From positions 1-18,680 of the forward strand of contig DHDL01000005.1 of assembly GCA_002399345.1 (NCBI GenBank): a DNA stretch of 18,680 bases. Reading direction: 5' to 3'. The DNA is from Thermoanaerobacterales bacterium UBA4877 (lineage in GTDB: Bacteria > Bacillota > Thermoanaerobacteria > Thermoanaerobacterales > UBA4877). Of this stretch, positions 15,922 to 18,680 are shown piece after piece; the first letter of the stretch is position 1, and each line of letters begins with the position of its first letter. A program made the position numbers and the translations under genes. Under the pieces are notes generated by a model. That model made no database searches, was not told where the DNA came from, and was given only the letters and a program-made list of their open reading frames with translations.

Positions 15922-15951
15922 ATTTGTCCCCCGTAGACGTAAAATGTCCCT
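15916..15951 (-). promoter_or_regulatory. CggR operator overlapping the cggR ribosome site and start
   Basis: The minus strand reads AGGGAC-N6-CGTC-N4-GGGGAC-N6-GAAT. The known B. subtilis CggR operator is CGGGAC-N6-TGTC-N4-CGGGAC-N6-TGTC. The spacing is identical; the first three elements each have one mismatch and the last is degenerate. It lies 20-55 nt after the predicted transcription start, as expected for a repressor that blocks elongating polymerase, and it includes the cggR ribosome site and start codon. Confidence 0.75.
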
Positions 15952-15977
15952 CATATTATAAAAAAACTTACATCTTT

Positions 15978-16006
15978 ATTTTATACCAAGATAAAGGTTA
16001 ACACAA
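15978..16006 (-). promoter_or_regulatory. promoter of the glycolytic operon
   Basis: TTGTGT (16001-16006) and TAAAAT (15978-15983) are 17 nt apart on the minus strand, with a TGG just upstream of the -10. The predicted start is near 15971, upstream of the CggR operator. It lies just after the rpoN stop, with no terminator visible between, so read-through from rpoN is possible. Confidence 0.6.
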
Positions 16007-16018
16007 TACCATAAATTA

Positions 16019-17362
16019 TTAATCAAACCTTTTCCTTCTATTTGAGGACGGAATTCCTTGCTCATCCCGATATTTAGCAACGGTACGCCGTGATATACAC
16101 ACACCGTAACGCTTTAACATTTCAGTAATTTTTAAATCACTCAAGGGTGCATGCGTATTCTCGTTGGCTATAAAACCTGATATCATATTCTTAATCGATT
16201 TTGAAGAAACGACTCCGTCATCATTTGCCACACCGTTCGTAAAGAAAAACTTAAGTTCATATATTCCCTTAGGTGTATCTATATATTTACCATTTGTAGC
16301 TCTGCTGACTGTAGATTCATGAATTTTGCATACTTCGGCTATCTGCTTTAAGGTAAGCGGCTTTAATCCGTCAACACCAATATCAAAGAAGTTAATTTGA
16401 TACTCGACAATAGCCTTAACTACATTATAGAGAGTACTCTTTCTCTGCTCTATATTTTTGATAAGCCAAAAAGCCGAGTGAAATTTTTTATCCAGGTATT
16501 TAAACTCTTCCGTACTTCTGCCCGGACTATGCAACAGCTGACTATAAAATTTACTTATACCAAGCCGCGGTATATCACCGTCGTTAATAATAATTTCAAA
16601 ATTATCACCGTACCTTCTCACAAATGCATCCGGCACTACATACCGCATGTCGTTATAATCGGAGAAATTACAGCCCGGCCGCGGATTCAAGGTCTTTAAA
16701 ATGTCAATCATGTGCTGGACATTCATTACATCAATGTCCATTTTACGAGCTATTTGGGTAAGTTTATTCTCAGCCACATCGCTAAGATATAACTTAACCA
16801 GGTTTTTAAAATCTTCATCTAAAATATCCTTTGCCTCAAGTTGTAAAAGAAGACATTCTTTCAGATCCCGGGCACCTACTCCTGGGGGATCAAATCCCTG
16901 TACTATCTCCAGTGCCTTCTCGACGGTATGAATACTTTCATTAGTATTTTTAGCAAGCTCCCCTAAAGAGGCAGTTAGGTAACCGTTTGCATTCATACTA
17001 TCGATTATATATTTACAAACTTTTCTTATGCTCATGTTAATAGGCATAACATGCAATTGAAATAACAAATGCTCCCTCAAAGAGGTCCGTGTAGGAACAT
17101 AACTTTCAAGAGAATAGTCCTCATTATCATCGTTATATTCGCTATCCTCCGATTTGTTCCGATTAATATAATTATTCCATTCTACGATATTTGATACTTC
17201 AGACTCAGAAGTTTCAAGCACTGGGTTTAATTCAAGCTGTTCATCTAAATATTGACTTAAGTCTATAACATTAAGCTGCAAAATATTTAAAGCCTGTTTC
17301 AGTTCAGGGGTCATAGTCAATTTTTGTGTCTGATTTAATGTTAAATTTAAATCCAAGGCCAT
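16019..17362 (-). CDS. rpoN: RNA polymerase sigma-54 factor
   Basis: This 447-residue sigma factor directs RNA polymerase to -24/-12 promoters and needs an ATP-driven activator. Region I is the Gln/Leu-rich N-terminus (about 1-50, from MALDLNLTLNQTQK). An acidic stretch (about 70-85) follows as region II. The core-binding domain is central. The C-terminal DNA-binding domain ends with the RpoN box RRTVAKYR (425-432) and IPSSNRRKR. Length and domains are complete. GGGGGTTAGGG precedes the ATG as a ribosome site. No activator gene is present, so the regulon cannot be told from this window. rpoN just upstream of cggR is a known Firmicute arrangement. Confidence 0.97.
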   Translation of the reverse strand: MALDLNLTLNQTQKLTMTPELKQALNILQLNVIDLSQYLDEQLELNPVLETSESEVSNIVEWNNYINRNKSEDSEYNDDNEDYSLESYVPTRTSLREHLLFQLHVMPINMSIRKVCKYIIDSMNANGYLTASLGELAKNTNESIHTVEKALEIVQGFDPPGVGARDLKECLLLQLEAKDILDEDFKNLVKLYLSDVAENKLTQIARKMDIDVMNVQHMIDILKTLNPRPGCNFSDYNDMRYVVPDAFVRRYGDNFEIIINDGDIPRLGISKFYSQLLHSPGRSTEEFKYLDKKFHSAFWLIKNIEQRKSTLYNVVKAIVEYQINFFDIGVDGLKPLTLKQIAEVCKIHESTVSRATNGKYIDTPKGIYELKFFFTNGVANDDGVVSSKSIKNMISGFIANENTHAPLSDLKITEMLKRYGVCISRRTVAKYRDEQGIPSSNRRKRFD

Positions 17363-17382
17363 ATACCCTAACCCCCTTAATC

Positions 17383-17400
17383 AATTTACAGAATTTACAG
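17383..17400 (-). repeat. tandem CTGTAAATT repeat upstream of rpoN
   Basis: Two perfect 9-bp copies stand head to tail, 21 bp before the rpoN start. They overlap the possible -10. Tandem copies in a promoter suggest a regulator site, but no protein can be assigned. Confidence 0.5.
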
Positions 17401-17420
17401 TTTAATATATTCTCAGTAAA
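17392..17420 (-). promoter_or_regulatory. possible rpoN promoter
   Basis: TTTACT (17415-17420) and TAAATT (17392-17397) are 17 nt apart on the minus strand. The match is moderate. The -10 lies inside the first of two tandem CTGTAAATT repeats. Confidence 0.4.
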
Positions 17421-17439
17421 TAATATAAAGTTCTTATCT

Positions 17440-17473
17440 AATAATGATAGAGTAGATATACCCTATCATTATT
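17440..17473 (-). terminator. inverted repeat at the end of deoC
   Basis: AATAATGATAG (17440-17450) and CTATCATTATT (17463-17473) form a perfect 11-bp A/T-rich stem with a 12-nt loop, overlapping the deoC stop. No T tract follows on the minus strand, so it is a weak or non-standard terminator. Confidence 0.5.
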
Positions 17474-18143
17474 ATAACTCATCCATCAACTTTATACCAG
17501 AACTTGTACCTATTCTGTTTGCTCCGGCCTCAATCATTTCCATGGCTGTTTTTATATCTCTTATTCCGCCGGCGGCTTTGACACCAATATCAGGTCCTAC
17601 CTCAGCTCTCATAAGCCGTACATCCTTTACTTTAGCACCGCTTGTAGAAAATCCCGTACTTGTTTTAACAAAATCCGCCCCTGCCTTAACCGCAATGTCA
17701 CAGGCTCTTTTCTTCTCTTCATCACTTAAGAGGCAGGCTTCAAGTATCACCTTTACAATAATATTCGGCTTCTTGCCCTTTGATGCATCGACTACACCCT
17801 TTATATCTTTAAAAACATATTCATAGTTACCGCTCTTTAATCTTCCAATATTAATCACCATATCCAACTCATCGGCTCCGCAGGATAAAGCCTCCCGCGC
17901 CTCCTTCTCTTTGGCAGCGGTAGTTGTAGCTCCCAGCGGGAAGCCGATCACAGTACATACTTTGACTGAGGTATCCTTTAAAACTTCCCCGGCCAGGCCT
18001 ACATAGGATGGATTTACACAAACCGAATGAAAATTATACTTTGCCGCCTCATCACAAAGCTTTTTTATTTCTTCTTCTTTTGCTTCCGGTTTCAGTAAAG
18101 TGTGATCAATCATGGATGACAGTTCTTCTTTGGTAATCTCCAT
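17472..18143 (-). CDS. deoC: deoxyribose-phosphate aldolase
   Basis: This 223-residue class I aldolase splits 2-deoxyribose 5-phosphate into acetaldehyde and glyceraldehyde 3-phosphate, feeding deoxynucleosides into glycolysis. Lys160 in DFVKTSTGF forms the Schiff base, and Asp94 (DELDMVIN) and Lys189 (GVKAAGG) complete the active site. VCVNPSYV and [11 protein letters not shown] are also typical. AAGAGGTG lies 7 nt before the ATG. It follows the pyrimidine-nucleoside phosphorylase gene by 13 nt, so the two form a nucleoside-salvage operon whose product enters at the gap step. Confidence 0.97.
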   Translation of the reverse strand: MEITKEELSSMIDHTLLKPEAKEEEIKKLCDEAAKYNFHSVCVNPSYVGLAGEVLKDTSVKVCTVIGFPLGATTTAAKEKEAREALSCGADELDMVINIGRLKSGNYEYVFKDIKGVVDASKGKKPNIIVKVILEACLLSDEEKKRACDIAVKAGADFVKTSTGFSTSGAKVKDVRLMRAEVGPDIGVKAAGGIRDIKTAMEMIEAGANRIGTSSGIKLMDEL

Positions 18144-18156
18144 ATTATAACACCTC

Positions 18157-18680
18157 TTAATATTGTTGTATTCCGTCTTTTGTGACCAATGAATAAATAA
18201 GCTTAGGTCTTTCTATACGTTCCTTCGAAGTCTCAATCGCTTCTGTAATATCAGGCAAAACCATGTCTAATTTTTTCTCATCATTGGCATATACTGTAGC
18301 TATAACCTCGTCTTTATGGACAAAATCCCCTACCTTCTTATTGAGCATAATTCCGACGGACAAATCAATAATATCATCTTTGGTAGCCCGTCCCGCACCC
18401 AGGCGCATGGCACATAATCCCAGCTCTTCCGCTTTAATTGACGCTAAATACGAATCACTGCCGGCCTTGATCTCATGTTTAATCTTTGCCTGGGGTAAAA
18501 GCGAATAATCATCCAAAGCCGCGCAGTTGCCTCCCTGTGATGTAACCATCTCTTTAAACTTATCAAGACCTTCGCCTGACTTAAGTGCATCCTCCAGCAT
18601 TGTAGCAGCCTCTTTCCTGGTTTTGGCCATGCCGGAAAGCTCTAGCATGTTGCTACCGAGAAATAAGCAAACATCAAGCA
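18157..18680 (-). CDS. pdp: pyrimidine-nucleoside phosphorylase, C-terminal part (5' end outside the window)
   Basis: The frame is open to the right edge and gives the last 173 residues of a protein normally about 430 long. The text matches the C-terminal alpha/beta part of pyrimidine-nucleoside phosphorylase/thymidine phosphorylase: [15 protein letters not shown] near the left, then [20 protein letters not shown] with the conserved GAGRA, and a barrel-sandwich segment around [15 protein letters not shown]. These enzymes release (deoxy)ribose 1-phosphate from pyrimidine nucleosides. deoC follows directly. The catalytic N-terminal part is not in the window, so thymidine preference cannot be judged. 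The internal ATG at 18648 is not the start. Confidence 0.92.
   Translation of the reverse strand, partial: LDVCLFLGSNMLELSGMAKTRKEAATMLEDALKSGEGLDKFKEMVTSQGGNCAALDDYSLLPQAKIKHEIKAGSDSYLASIKAEELGLCAMRLGAGRATKDDIIDLSVGIMLNKKVGDFVHKDEVIATVYANDEKKLDMVLPDITEAIETSKERIERPKLIYSLVTKDGIQQY

Noticed and set aside
15955..15960. TATAAT just before the CggR operator as the operon -10
   Set aside because: No acceptable -35 lies 16-18 nt upstream (TAAAAT or ATAAAA), and a start from it would fall inside the operator. TTGTGT-17-TAAAAT upstream fits better, although a second start here is possible.

Overview
The window looks like chromosomal DNA from a low-to-moderate GC Firmicute, most likely a member of the Clostridia. 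The grounds are the gene set and order (rpoN, cggR, gap, pgk, tpiA, gpmI, eno, secG, then rnr, smpB, ssrA), strong AGGAGG-type ribosome sites, consensus sigma-A promoters, a K+-dependent membrane pyrophosphatase, and a small holin-like toxin of a Firmicute family. The species cannot be named from the sequence. Almost everything reads on the minus strand, so transcription runs from high to low coordinates. The exceptions are comB and a putative antisense RNA.

From right to left: the end of a pyrimidine-nucleoside phosphorylase gene and deoC form a nucleoside-salvage operon (18680-17472). Next is rpoN (sigma-54; 17362-16019). The lower-glycolysis operon follows, cggR-gap-pgk-tpiA-gpmI-eno (15921-9009). 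It has a sigma-A promoter and a recognisable CggR operator overlapping the ribosome site and start of cggR, which implies FBP-responsive autoregulation. Two stable hairpins bracket gap. secG and a K+-dependent ion-pumping pyrophosphatase gene (hppA) form the next unit (8840-6615).

Then comes an RNA quality-control block: an HD-domain protein gene with rnr (RNase R), followed by smpB and ssrA (tmRNA), which are only 4 nt apart. SmpB has no ATG, GTG or TTG start for its full-length reading frame. A well-placed ribosome site points to an AUA start, giving a normal 153-residue protein.

The 2367-2960 interval looks empty of ordinary genes but holds the most interesting structure. It encodes a 28-residue holin-like toxin on the minus strand, whose ribosome site lies inside a hairpin. 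A putative ~90-nt plus-strand RNA converges on it and shares a bidirectional terminator. Both predicted RNAs begin with the same ~32-nt leader, present as an inverted repeat. This is a good candidate type I toxin-antitoxin cassette.

The left end carries a DUF3006 gene overlapping a ComEC-like metallo-beta-lactamase gene, an orphan comB-like gene with a 26-codon leader ORF, a divergent acylphosphatase gene whose promoter overlaps that of comB, and a tRNA-Ala(CGC) cut by the window edge.
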